A DNA stretch of 64,000 nucleotides from Micromonospora peucetia (GTDB lineage Bacteria; Actinomycetota; Actinomycetes; Mycobacteriales; Micromonosporaceae), in NCBI RefSeq assembly GCF_900091625.1, contig NZ_FMIC01000002.1, positions 2,914,001 through 2,978,000 on the forward strand, read 5' to 3'. The notes below the pieces were generated by a model that saw nothing but the letters and a program-made list of their open reading frames with translations, had not been told where the DNA came from and ran no database searches. Positions within the stretch are counted from its first letter, which is position 1. Every line of letters starts with the position of its first letter. Positions 26,083 through 38,107 of the stretch are shown piece by piece. A program made the position numbers and the translations under genes.

Positions 26083-26910
26083 GTGCGTACGGTTCTCGTG
26101 TGCGTTCGGACACCGCTCGCGGCGCAGCATCTGGCGTCCGCGGCGGCACGGCTCGGGTTGTCGGCCGTGGTGCGGACGGCTGTCTCCGACCCCGAGGTCA
26201 TGTTGCGACTGGCCGAGCGCCCGGCCGACGTGGTGCTCGCGGACACGGCCCTCACCCGGCCCGACAGCGCGGGTTTCGTCCGCCGGGTGCTCGCCCGCGC
26301 GCCGCAGGCCTCCGTGCTGCTGCTCGGCACCGAGGAGTCGGAAGCGGCCGCCGCCACCATCAGCGCCGGTGCCCGGGGCCTCATCCAGGGTGTCGACCAG
26401 GACCTGACCAGCGCGGTGGCCAAGGCCCTGCTGCTGCTCTCCGCGCCCGGCCGGGCGGCGCGGCGCCGGATCACCGACCCCGCCCGGGACACGGCGGCGG
26501 TCGGCGGCCCTGCCCGCAACACCACCCCGGCCGGCCGGCCGCCGGCCGAGCCTGGTGCCAACTGGTCGGCGACGACCCCCGACGGACCGGGCGGCGCCCC
26601 GACGGTCGTGCCGTCGCAACGCGGTGACGACCCGGCAGAGCCTGCCGACGAGCCGGCGGAGACCGCGCCGCCGGGACGGCGGGGCGGGTCCGCCGGGCGC
26701 GGCGGCCGGTCCCAGATCGGACTGACCGAACGCGAGCTCCAGGTGCTGCTGGGCATGGCGGAGGGCAAGAGCAACGCCGAGATCGGCCGGGAGTTGTTCG
26801 TCTCGGAGGACACGGTGAAGACCCACGCCCGGCGGCTGTTCCGCAAGCTCGGCGCCCGGGACCGCGCGCACGCCGTGGCGGCCGGCTTCCGGGCCGGCCT
26901 GGTGGCCTGA
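26083..26910 (+). CDS. BldM-like LuxR-family regulator with atypical receiver domain
   Basis: A 275-residue protein. The C-terminal ~65 residues are a LuxR-type HTH closely resembling BldM: LTERELQVLLGMAEGKSNAE, then SEDTVKTHARRLFRKLGARD. The N-terminal ~125 residues have a receiver-like fold, but the acidic pair is Val8-Arg9 and the conserved Lys region is altered, although Asp54 is kept. Phosphorylation is therefore doubtful. A Pro/Gly/Ala-rich linker of roughly 75 residues joins the domains. GTG 26083 follows GAGGAG. No histidine kinase gene is adjacent. Confidence 0.82.
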   Translation: MRTVLVCVRTPLAAQHLASAAARLGLSAVVRTAVSDPEVMLRLAERPADVVLADTALTRPDSAGFVRRVLARAPQASVLLLGTEESEAAAATISAGARGLIQGVDQDLTSAVAKALLLLSAPGRAARRRITDPARDTAAVGGPARNTTPAGRPPAEPGANWSATTPDGPGGAPTVVPSQRGDDPAEPADEPAETAPPGRRGGSAGRGGRSQIGLTERELQVLLGMAEGKSNAEIGRELFVSEDTVKTHARRLFRKLGARDRAHAVAAGFRAGLVA

Positions 26911-26941
26911 GCCGCGCCCCGAGTGGGGCTGGTGGCCCTGA
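26896..26941 (+). repeat. Duplicated stop region of the BldM-like gene
   Basis: GGCCTGGTGGCCTGA at 26896-26910 ends the gene. GGGCTGGTGGCCCTGA at 26926-26941 repeats it with one substitution and one inserted base. Confidence 0.7.
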
Positions 26942-26961
26942 CCCGGGCCCGGCGACACGCC

Positions 26962-27372
26962 TCAGCTCTCGGAGTCGGGCTCCTCGCCGGCGACCTCGGT
27001 CAGCGTGTCGTGCACCCCGTCGGCGTAGCCGCGGGCGTAGTCCCAGGTGACGTAGTGGTCCGGGTCGGGGTCGTAGGCCGGCTCGTGCACCCGGGGACGC
27101 CCCGAGCTGAGCAGGTGGCGCAGGTTGCCCCGCAGCAGGTCCCAGTCGAAGTAGTGCGGCTCCCGGCAGTCCTCACACTCGATGACCAGCCCACGCACCC
27201 CGATCGGCGCCAGCAGCGCCTGGTAGATCTCCAGGTCGGCGAGATCCTCCAGCACGTCCTGGCGCTCGACGTCCGTCAGCGGGTCGAGCGGGGCGTCGTC
27301 GCCCGGATCGTGCAGGCCGGCGGCCGGATCAGCCGGGTCGCCGTTGAAGGGGTCGATGGGCTCGTCGTGCAC
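26962..27372 (-). CDS. DUF5319 family protein
   Basis: A 136-residue acidic protein starting HDEPIDPFNGDP. The C-x2-C pair in VIECEDCREPHYFDWDLL could bind metal. YVTWDYARGYADGVHD follows. This family is conserved across actinobacteria beside guaB. I chose GTG 27372. The function is unknown. The gene is convergent with the BldM-like gene and divergent from guaB. Confidence 0.8.
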   Translation of the reverse strand: MHDEPIDPFNGDPADPAAGLHDPGDDAPLDPLTDVERQDVLEDLADLEIYQALLAPIGVRGLVIECEDCREPHYFDWDLLRGNLRHLLSSGRPRVHEPAYDPDPDHYVTWDYARGYADGVHDTLTEVAGEEPDSES

Positions 27373-27528
27373 CCCCTCACCGTAGACCCAACGCCACGGC
27401 CGCGTCCGCCCCCGGCCACCGGTGACCTGCGCCGCCACCGGCCGGAGTCGGCCCAGGTCGGTGGGTACGATGAGACGACGCGCCCGTCACCCGGCGTGTG
27501 CCGGTGCCCGCCCGCGCCACCTCGCTGA

Positions 27529-29121
<1,593 letters not shown>

Positions 29122-29150
29122 CCTTCCCCCTGCGACAACTGGAGTCCCCC

Positions 29151-30269
29151 ATGCGTGACGTGGTCGAGATCGGGCTGGGCAAGACCGCGCAGCGCGGCTA
29201 CCACCTGGACGACATCGCCATCGTGCCGAGCCGCCGGACCCGGGACGTCGATGACGTCTCCACCGGCTGGCAGCTCGACGCGTACCAGTTCGGCATCCCC
29301 TGCGTCGGGCACCCCTCCGACGCGACGATGAGCCCGGCCTCCGCCGTCCGGCTCGGCGAACTGGGCGGTCTTGGCGTGCTCAACGTCGAGGGCCTGTGGA
29401 CCCGCTACGAGAACCCGACCAAGGTGCTGGAGGAGCTGTCCGGGCTCGACGAGGACGCCCGCACCACCAAGCGGCTCCAGGAGGTCTACGCGGAGCCGAT
29501 CCGCCCCGACCTGATCGCCGAGCGGGTCCGCGAGCTGCGCGCCGGCGGCGGCACGGTGGCGGTGCGGGTCTCCCCGCAGCACACCCTGGCGCTGGCCCCG
29601 GTGATCCTCGACGCCGGCGTGGACATCCTGGTCATCCAGGGCACCATCGTCTCCGCCGAGCACGTCTCGACCACCGACGAGCCGCTGAACCTCAAGGAGT
29701 TCATCGCCGACCTGGACCTCCCGGTCGTCGTCGGTGGCTGCACCGACTACAAGACGGCGCTGCACCTGATGCGCACCGGCGCGGCCGGTGTGATCGTCGG
29801 CATCGGCGGCGACGAGTGGTCCACCACCGAGTCGGTGCTCGGCATCCGGGTGCCGATGGCGACCGCGATCGCCGACGCGGCAGCGGCCCGCCGGGACTAC
29901 CTCGACGAGACCGGCGGCCGGTACGTGCACCTGATCGCCGACGGCGACATCGAGACCTCGGGCGACATCGCCAAGGCCCTCGGCTGCGGCGCGGACGCGG
30001 TGATGCTCGGCGAGCCGCTATCGCTCTGCGCGGAGGCGCCGGCCGGCGGCGCCTGGTGGCACTCCGCCGCCAGCCACCCGTCGCTGCCCCGGGGCGCGTT
30101 CGAGGCCGCCGGCGAGCCGCTCGGCTCGATGGACCAGTTGCTCTTCGGCCCGGCCGACGAGCCGGACGGTCAGCTCAACCTCTTCGGCGGGCTGCGCCGG
30201 GCGATGGCCAAGTGCGGCTACCGCGACCTCAAGGAGTTCCAGAAGGTCGGCCTGGTCCTCGACCGCTGA
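29151..30269 (+). CDS. guaB3: GuaB3 family IMP dehydrogenase-like protein
   Basis: A 372-residue IMPDH/GMPR-barrel protein with no CBS domains. It starts VEIGLGKTAQRGYHLDDIAI and contains IADGDIETSGDIAKAL. The position of the catalytic loop reads GIGGDEWSTTES, with no Cys. This family is conserved in actinobacteria next to guaB. Reports exist that some GuaB3 proteins have purine-enzyme activity, but catalysis by this one is uncertain. The ATG follows CTGGAGT. Confidence 0.9.
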   Translation: MRDVVEIGLGKTAQRGYHLDDIAIVPSRRTRDVDDVSTGWQLDAYQFGIPCVGHPSDATMSPASAVRLGELGGLGVLNVEGLWTRYENPTKVLEELSGLDEDARTTKRLQEVYAEPIRPDLIAERVRELRAGGGTVAVRVSPQHTLALAPVILDAGVDILVIQGTIVSAEHVSTTDEPLNLKEFIADLDLPVVVGGCTDYKTALHLMRTGAAGVIVGIGGDEWSTTESVLGIRVPMATAIADAAAARRDYLDETGGRYVHLIADGDIETSGDIAKALGCGADAVMLGEPLSLCAEAPAGGAWWHSAASHPSLPRGAFEAAGEPLGSMDQLLFGPADEPDGQLNLFGGLRRAMAKCGYRDLKEFQKVGLVLDR

Positions 30270-30306
30270 CCTGCGCAAGCAGCGCCACCCGCACCGGCCG
30301 CGCCGA

Positions 30307-30318
30307 TAGGCTCGGCCG
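30307..30318 (+). promoter_or_regulatory. Putative leaderless promoter (-10 TAGGCT)
   Basis: TAGGCT at 30307-30312 lies 6 nt before GTG 30319 and there is no ribosome-binding site. Confidence 0.45.
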
Positions 30319-31746
30319 GTGCGTCGTACTCCTGACCGGATCAGTCGGACGCTCGCCGTCGCGGCGGCGGTGGTCACGCTGCTGTTCGCCTGCACCACCG
30401 ATCCCGCCGAGCCCCGGCAGGGCGAGCGCGACGGCCTGCGCCCGGGCAGCGTCGACCTCGCCGACCCGTACGTGCCCGGCGCCGGCAACGGCGGTTACGA
30501 CGTCTCGCACTACCGGCTGGCCGTCCGGTACGACCCGGCGACCGACCGGCTGACCGGGCGGGCGAAGGTCATGGCGACGGCGACCCACGGGCTGTCCCGG
30601 TTCACCCTCGACCTCGCCGGCCTCGACGTCACCGCGGTCACGATGGGCGGCAGCCGCGCCGAGCACCGGCGGGAGGGCGACGAACTGGTGGTCACCCCGC
30701 GCCACGGCCTCCCGCAGGGACAGCGGTTCGCGGTCGAGGTCGACTATTCCGGGGTGCCGGCGGCGAAGGCCGACGGGCAATTCGGCAGCGGCGGCTTCCT
30801 GCACACCGCCGACGGCGCGGTCGCACTCGGGCAGCCCTGGTCGGCGGCCACCTGGTTCCCGGTCAACGACCACCCGTCCGACAAGGCCACGTACGACATC
30901 GAGGTGACCGTCCCGGACGGGCTGGCCGCGCTGAGCAACGGGGTGCCGGGGGAGAAGACCAGCGCCGCCGGCTGGACCACCTGGCGGTGGGCCGAGGGGA
31001 CGCCGATGGCCAGCTACCTGACCACCCTGGTGATCGGCGACTACCGGGTGGAGACCGGCACGCACGCCGGCAGACCGATGGTCACGGCGGTGCCGGCGAG
31101 CCTGCCGGCGACCGGGCCGGAGGCCGCCTCGCTGGCCCGCACCGGCGAGATCGCCGACTTCCTGGCCAGCAGGTTCGGGCCGTACCCGTTCGACTCCTAC
31201 GGCGGCGTCGTGGTCACCGACGCCCGGGTCGGCTACGCGTTGGAGACCCAGTCCCGACCGGTCTACGGGCCGGGCTTCTTCCGGGGCGGGCGACCCAACC
31301 CGGGCGTGGTCGCGCACGAGCTGGCCCACCAGTGGTTCGGCAACAGCGTGACGCTGAGCCGGTGGAGCGACATCTGGCTCAACGAGGGCTTCGCCAGCTA
31401 CGCGGAGTGGCTGTGGGAGGAACACGACGGCGGTCGCACCGCGCAGCGCAACTTCGAGCTGGAGTACGCCGGCACCGACTGGTCCCGGCCGTCCGTCGAC
31501 CCCGGACGGTCCCAACTGTTCGGGGCGGCCGTCTACAAGCGCGGCGCACTCGCCGTGCACGCGCTGCGCCGCACGGTCGGCGACGACACGTTCTTCCGCA
31601 TCCTGCGCACCTGGACGGCCGAGCGGCGCGGCGGCAACGCCACCACGGCGGACCTGGTCGTGCTGGCCGAACGGGTCGCCGGGAAGCCCCTGCGCCCGAT
31701 CTTCGACGCCTGGCTCGTCGGCGCGAGGGCCCCCGCACTGCCCTGA
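30319..31746 (+). CDS. M1 family metallopeptidase lipoprotein 1
   Basis: A 475-residue exported M1 peptidase. The signal peptide ends in a lipobox (LLFAC), so it is probably anchored at the outer face of the membrane. Zinc-binding HELAHQWFGN and the third ligand in NEGFASYAEW give the M1 HExxH-x18-E pattern. ALETQSRPVY precedes it. Compared with ~850-residue PepN enzymes it is a short form lacking the large C-terminal helical domain. A paralogue follows directly. Confidence 0.88.
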   Translation: MRRTPDRISRTLAVAAAVVTLLFACTTDPAEPRQGERDGLRPGSVDLADPYVPGAGNGGYDVSHYRLAVRYDPATDRLTGRAKVMATATHGLSRFTLDLAGLDVTAVTMGGSRAEHRREGDELVVTPRHGLPQGQRFAVEVDYSGVPAAKADGQFGSGGFLHTADGAVALGQPWSAATWFPVNDHPSDKATYDIEVTVPDGLAALSNGVPGEKTSAAGWTTWRWAEGTPMASYLTTLVIGDYRVETGTHAGRPMVTAVPASLPATGPEAASLARTGEIADFLASRFGPYPFDSYGGVVVTDARVGYALETQSRPVYGPGFFRGGRPNPGVVAHELAHQWFGNSVTLSRWSDIWLNEGFASYAEWLWEEHDGGRTAQRNFELEYAGTDWSRPSVDPGRSQLFGAAVYKRGALAVHALRRTVGDDTFFRILRTWTAERRGGNATTADLVVLAERVAGKPLRPIFDAWLVGARAPALP

Positions 31747-31907
31747 CACGCCTCGCGTCGGCGCTCGGTAGGCTGCCGCCGGACCCCGGCGCCGCACCAC
31801 CGGCCCGGCCGCTTCCGTGCGGCCGGCTGGGGCGAGCGGCACCGACCGGGCGCGGATCCGCCACGGGTCGCCGGTTCGGCGACCGGTGGTGCAGGGGAGG
31901 AGAGACG

Positions 31908-33371
31908 ATGACGCTCTCGCGGCGGATGCTGTGCGCGGGCACCGGCCTGCTGCTGGCCGGCACGCTCGGGCTGGCCGGATGCGGGTCGGCCGAGGAGTCG
32001 GCCCCGAGCCCGTCCCCGGCCACCGCCGCGCCGGACACGCCGCGGCAGTTCCTCCTGGGGGCGGCCGGCGCCGGTGACTCCTACTTCCCGACCTACGGCA
32101 ACGGCGGGTACGACGTCAGCCGCTACACCGTCAAGGTGCGGTACGACCCGGCGAAGGACCGGCTCACCGGCACCACGACCGTGCAGGCGGCGGCGACCAC
32201 CGACCTGTCCGCGTTCAACCTGGACCTGGTCGGGCTGACCGTGCGGTCCGTGACGGTGGACGGGGCCCCGGCGAAGCACGGCCGCAAGGGTGACGAGTTG
32301 GTGGTGACGCCAGCCCGCGGCCTGATCGCGGGCAACGGCTTCGTCGCCGAGATCGCGTACGAGGGCGAGCCGGAGCCACTGTCCGACGAGACACTCGGCG
32401 TCGGGGGCTTCCTGCACACCGACGAGGGGGCGATCGCGCTCGGCCAGCCCCAGTCGGCGAGCACCTGGTTCCCGGTAAACGACCACCCCTCGGACAAGGC
32501 CACCTACGACTTCGAGATCACCGTGCCGAAGGGGCTGACGGCGGTCAGCAACGGGGTGCCGGCGGGGAAGAACACGGCCGGCGGCTGGACCACCTGGAAG
32601 TGGGCCGAGCGCAGCCCGATGGCGAGCTACCTGAGCACCGTGGTGATCGGGAAGTTCCGGATCACCGAGGGCGAGCACAAGGGACGGCCGGTGTTCCACG
32701 CGGTCACCACCGACCTGCCGCAGGGCGCGGCGGACCGGTCGATCGCCGGCACGGTCGAGGTGGCCGACTACCTGGAGAGCGTCTTCGGGCCGTATCCGTT
32801 CGGGGCGTACGGGGGCGTGGTGATCTCCGACTCCCGGATCCGGTACGCCCTGGAGACGCAGAGCCGCCCGGTCTACTCCGCGAACTTCTTCTCCGGCGGC
32901 GAGAACACCGGCGTGGTCGCCCACGAGCTGGCGCACCAGTGGTTCGGCAACAGCGTCTCGCTGGCGAGGTGGCAGGACATCTGGCTCAACGAGGGCCTGG
33001 CCACGTACGCCGAGTGGCTCTGGGCCGAGCACGACGGCGGGCGTACCGCCCAGCAGGCGTTCGACGCCCGTTACACCGGCTCGTCCGGTCAGGTGTGGCG
33101 GACGCCCCCGGGTGAGCCGGGGGCGGCGAACCTGTTCAGCGAGTCGGTCTACCAGCGCGGCGGGATGACCGTGCACGCGCTGCGGGTGGCCGTCGGCGAC
33201 AAGGCGTTCTTCGAGATCCTGAAGACCTGGGCGGCGCAGAAGCGCGACGCCAACGCGACCACCGCCGAGTTCGTCGCGCTGGCCGAGCGGGTCTCGGGTG
33301 AGCAGCTCGACGACCTGTTCCAGGCGTGGTTGCACGGCACCCAGCGTCCCGGCCGTCCCGAGCGCCGGTGA
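31908..33371 (+). CDS. M1 family metallopeptidase lipoprotein 2
   Basis: A 487-residue paralogue of the preceding protein, alike along its whole length. Its lipobox is GLAGC, followed by a Ser/Pro-rich linker. HELAHQWFGN and NEGLATYAEW keep the zinc ligands, and the substrate-binding ALETQSRPVY is shared. ATG 31908 follows a GGGGAGGAGA site. The tandem pair suggests gene duplication with different expression, because the first copy appears leaderless. Confidence 0.88.
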   Translation: MTLSRRMLCAGTGLLLAGTLGLAGCGSAEESAPSPSPATAAPDTPRQFLLGAAGAGDSYFPTYGNGGYDVSRYTVKVRYDPAKDRLTGTTTVQAAATTDLSAFNLDLVGLTVRSVTVDGAPAKHGRKGDELVVTPARGLIAGNGFVAEIAYEGEPEPLSDETLGVGGFLHTDEGAIALGQPQSASTWFPVNDHPSDKATYDFEITVPKGLTAVSNGVPAGKNTAGGWTTWKWAERSPMASYLSTVVIGKFRITEGEHKGRPVFHAVTTDLPQGAADRSIAGTVEVADYLESVFGPYPFGAYGGVVISDSRIRYALETQSRPVYSANFFSGGENTGVVAHELAHQWFGNSVSLARWQDIWLNEGLATYAEWLWAEHDGGRTAQQAFDARYTGSSGQVWRTPPGEPGAANLFSESVYQRGGMTVHALRVAVGDKAFFEILKTWAAQKRDANATTAEFVALAERVSGEQLDDLFQAWLHGTQRPGRPERR

Positions 33372-33377
33372 CGGCCC

Positions 33378-34496
33378 TCAGCGGGTGAGGCGCAGCTTCG
33401 GGTTGGCGGCGAGGTAGGCGTCCGCCCGGCCGGCGCGCAGCTCGGTGAGGAACTTCCGGCCGGTCTGCGTGAGCTCCTCGCCCCGGTAGGCGCTGCCTTT
33501 GCCCACGCCCGCGCCGGGCAGGTCGACGGACACGAACCGGTCCGGCGCGAGCCCGCCGAGGGCGTACGCGATGTCCACGATGCGCGGCCCGCCCGCGTAG
33601 ACCAGGGTGTCGCCGAGCGCGTCGACCACCTGCTGCACGCGCTCCGGCTGCCGGGCCAGGTTCTCGTCGAGGATCTTCGTGACCAGCGCCTTGATGAGCT
33701 GCTGCTGGTGGCGCTGCCGGGCGTATCCGCCGCCGGTGATGTAGCGCTGCCGGGCGTAGTCCAGCGCCTGCCAGCCGTTGAGGTGCCGCTCGCCCTTCTC
33801 GTACACCATCTGCGGCCCGACGTAGCCCCCGCCGCCCGGCGCGGGTTCCCGGTGCCGGCCGTCGGGGCGGCGGTGCAGCGAGACCACCCGCTGGTCGATG
33901 TAGAGGTCCACCCCGCCGAGGGCGTTCACCAGCTTGTCGAAGCCGTTGAAGGTGAGCACCGCACCGGCGTCGATGCGCAGCCCGGTGTAGCCGCTGACCG
34001 TGCTGCGCAGCAGCTCGTACCCCTGGGCGGTGCTCGGCTGCTCGGGCTTGCCGGGCACCCGGCTGCCGTAGCTCATCGCGTGGGTGAGTTTGGTCTTCCC
34101 GCCGCGGTAGTCGGCCTTCGGGAAGGCCGGGATGTCGACCAGCAGGTCGCGGGGCAGGGAGAAGAGGTACGCCCGGTCGAGGCCCTTCGGCACGTGCAGC
34201 ACCAGCACGGCGTCGCCGTGCGGCTCCCAGCCCGGCACGCTGACCCGGGTGTCCACCCCGACGAGCAGCAGGTTGAGCGGGCCGGTGATGCCGGCGCCCG
34301 GCGGCGCGGTCGGGCTCGGGGTGGGACTCGCCTGCGGCGTCCGGGTGGCGCCCGCCGGCCCGATGGCGCGCTGCGGCCCGTCGTCGCCGACGAGCCGGGT
34401 GACCACCAGGGCGCCCACGGCCGCCAGGACCACGACCGCGAGGGCGGCCAGCGCCAGCATCCACCGTGGGCGCGGCGCCCCTGTCCGCTGACTCAT
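33378..34496 (-). CDS. LytR-CpsA-Psr (LCP) family cell-wall ligase
   Basis: A 372-residue protein with one N-terminal transmembrane helix (about residues 14-36) and a Pro/Thr/Ser-rich linker. The extracellular LCP domain contains LLVGVDTR, FSLPRDLLVDIP, ALGGVDLYID and LDYARQR, with the conserved Arg/Asp residues that bind polyprenyl pyrophosphate. LCP proteins attach glycopolymers such as arabinogalactan or teichoic acids to peptidoglycan. The ATG follows GGGGGTG. It converges with the M1 peptidase gene, with stops only 6 nt apart. Confidence 0.9.
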   Translation of the reverse strand: MSQRTGAPRPRWMLALAALAVVVLAAVGALVVTRLVGDDGPQRAIGPAGATRTPQASPTPSPTAPPGAGITGPLNLLLVGVDTRVSVPGWEPHGDAVLVLHVPKGLDRAYLFSLPRDLLVDIPAFPKADYRGGKTKLTHAMSYGSRVPGKPEQPSTAQGYELLRSTVSGYTGLRIDAGAVLTFNGFDKLVNALGGVDLYIDQRVVSLHRRPDGRHREPAPGGGGYVGPQMVYEKGERHLNGWQALDYARQRYITGGGYARQRHQQQLIKALVTKILDENLARQPERVQQVVDALGDTLVYAGGPRIVDIAYALGGLAPDRFVSVDLPGAGVGKGSAYRGEELTQTGRKFLTELRAGRADAYLAANPKLRLTR

Positions 34497-34631
34497 GCGA
34501 CACCCCCGTGATGACAACGCCCCGACGGGGGCCCCGAGTTGCGGGTGGGCGCCCCCGGATCGTGGACCGGGAGCATGATCGCGCGAAAACGGGCGCTGGC
34601 GCGATGGCTACCGGTCGGTAATGATGCGGTG

Positions 34632-36329
34632 ATGCGGTACGACGTGCTCGTCATCGGGTCCGGCTTCGGCGGCAGCGTCACCGCGCTGCGGCTGGCCGAG
34701 AAGGGCTACTCGGTGGGGGTGCTGGAGGCCGGGCGGCGGTTCGCCGACGACGAGTTCCCGCAGACCTCCTGGCGGCTGCGGCGGTTCCTGTGGGCGCCCC
34801 GCCTCGGCTGCTACGGCCTCCAGCGGCTCACCCTGCTGCGGCCGGCCGACCGGAAGGCCGGCGGCGGGGTGCTGGTGCTCTCCGGCGCCGGGGTCGGCGG
34901 CGGTTCACTGGTCTACGCCAACACCCTCTACGAGCCGCTGGACGCCTTCTACACCGACCCGCAGTGGCGGGACGTCACCGACTGGCGCGACGAGCTGGCC
35001 CGCCACTACGACCAGGCGAAGCGGATGCTGGGCGTCACCACGTACCCGGTCGTCACCCGCGCGGACCGGGCGATGCGAGTGGTGGCCGACCGGATGGGGG
35101 TGGGGCACACCCACCACGCCACCCCGGTCGGCGTGTTCATCGGCCGGCCCGGCCAGCACGCCGCCGACCCCTACTTCGGTGGGGCCGGGCCGGAGCGTAC
35201 CGGCTGCACGCACTGCGGCGCGTGCATGACGGGCTGCCGGCACGGCGCGAAGAACACCCTGGTCAAGAACTACCTCTGGCTGGCCGAGCGGCTCGGCGCG
35301 CGGGTGCACCCGCTGACCACGGTGACCGCCGTCCGCCCGGTCGACGGCGGCGGGTACGCGGTGCACACCGTGCGTACCGGGGCGTGGCTGCGCGGGCGGC
35401 GGCAGGTGATCCACGCCGACCAGGTGGTCTTCGCGGCCGGCGCGCTCGGCACCCAGCGGCTGCTGCACACGATGCGGGCCCAGGGGGCGTTGCCCGATCT
35501 CTCGCCCCGCCTCGGCGAGCTGACCCGGACCAACTCGGAGGCGATCCTCGGCGCCTCGGTGCCCCGCCGACGGGCCCGTGCCGACGGGCTCGACTTCACC
35601 GAGGGGGTGGCGATCACCAGCTCGTTCCACCCCGATCCGCAGACCCATGTCGAGCCGGTCCGCTACGGCCGGGGCTCGAACGCGATGGGGCTGCTCCAGT
35701 CGTTGCTGGTCGACGGCGGGCCGCGCCGGGTCCGGCGCTGGCTGGGTAGCCTGCTGCGGCAGCCGGCCACGGCGGCCCGGCTGCTGTCGGTCCGGGGCTG
35801 GTCGGAGCGGACGGTGATCGCCCTGGTCATGCAGTCGGCGGACAACTCGCTGACCACCCGGCTGCGGCGCGGCCCGTTCGGCCGGCACCTGGTTTCCGGG
35901 CCGGGGCACGGGACGCCCAACCCGACCTGGATCCCGGCGGGCAACCGGGCGGTCCGGCTGCTGGCCGAGGAGATCGGCGGTACGCCCGGCGGGGCGCTGA
36001 CCGAGCCGTTCGACGTCCCGGTGACCGCGCACATCCTCGGCGGGGCGGTGATCGGCGGCACCCCGGCCGACGGCGTGATCGACCCGTGGCACCGGGTCTA
36101 CGGCCACCCGGGGCTGCACGTGGTCGACGGCGCGGCGGTCTCGGCGAACCTCGGGGTGAACCCGTCGCTGACCATCACCGCCCAGGCGGAACGCGCGATG
36201 TCCTTCTGGCCCAACAAGGGCGAGCAGGACCCCCGCCCGCCCCTGGGTGCCCCGTACCGCCGCCTGACGCCGACCCCACCCCACCACCCCGCCGTCCCCC
36301 CTGACGCCCCAGCCGCCCTCCGCCCCTGA
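34632..36329 (+). CDS. GMC oxidoreductase, cholesterol-oxidase (ChoD)-like
   Basis: A 565-residue flavoprotein. The FAD-binding GSGFGGSV is at residues 8-15 and the GMC motif [16 protein letters not shown] follows. A Cys cluster [11 protein letters not shown] (C-x2-C-x2-C-x3-C) could bind an iron-sulfur centre. The C-terminal [12 protein letters not shown] and [15 protein letters not shown] are typical. It resembles mycobacterial ChoD (Rv3409c), whose gene also lies near guaB2 and guaB3. True cholesterol oxidation is unproven. The last ~30 residues are Pro-rich. ATG 34632 begins [14 protein letters not shown]. Confidence 0.88.
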   Translation: MRYDVLVIGSGFGGSVTALRLAEKGYSVGVLEAGRRFADDEFPQTSWRLRRFLWAPRLGCYGLQRLTLLRPADRKAGGGVLVLSGAGVGGGSLVYANTLYEPLDAFYTDPQWRDVTDWRDELARHYDQAKRMLGVTTYPVVTRADRAMRVVADRMGVGHTHHATPVGVFIGRPGQHAADPYFGGAGPERTGCTHCGACMTGCRHGAKNTLVKNYLWLAERLGARVHPLTTVTAVRPVDGGGYAVHTVRTGAWLRGRRQVIHADQVVFAAGALGTQRLLHTMRAQGALPDLSPRLGELTRTNSEAILGASVPRRRARADGLDFTEGVAITSSFHPDPQTHVEPVRYGRGSNAMGLLQSLLVDGGPRRVRRWLGSLLRQPATAARLLSVRGWSERTVIALVMQSADNSLTTRLRRGPFGRHLVSGPGHGTPNPTWIPAGNRAVRLLAEEIGGTPGGALTEPFDVPVTAHILGGAVIGGTPADGVIDPWHRVYGHPGLHVVDGAAVSANLGVNPSLTITAQAERAMSFWPNKGEQDPRPPLGAPYRRLTPTPPHHPAVPPDAPAALRP

Positions 36330-36387
36330 CCCCCACCCCCACCCCCGCCCTCCGCCCCCGCCCCCGCCTCCGCCCCCTGACCTCGGC

Positions 36388-36454
36388 GATCTTGCACTTT
36401 CGGCCCCTCGGATGCGGCTTTCACCCCTATTGTCGGGGCGGAAGGTGCAAGATC
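36388..36454. repeat. REP-like inverted repeat between choD-like gene and guaA
   Basis: Arms 36388-36407 and 36435-36454 (GATCTTGCACTTTCGGCCCC and its complement) match at 18 of 20 positions around a 27-nt loop. C-rich low-complexity DNA (36330-36380) precedes it. It probably folds as a terminator and belongs to a dispersed repeat family. Confidence 0.8.
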
Positions 36455-36532
36455 GCGCGCGGTGGGGGCGGGGGTCGGCGGGCGACGGGGTGAAGTGTGG
36501 TGGGGCGAGGTGGGGGCGGGCGCCAGGGTCGG

Positions 36533-36546
36533 TAGGCTTTCTGCAC
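36533..36546 (+). promoter_or_regulatory. Putative leaderless promoter of guaA (-10 TAGGCT)
   Basis: TAGGCT at 36533-36538 lies 8 nt before ATG 36547. No ribosome-binding site is seen. Confidence 0.5.
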
Positions 36547-38100
<1,554 letters not shown>

Positions 38101-38107
38101 GCCCGCC

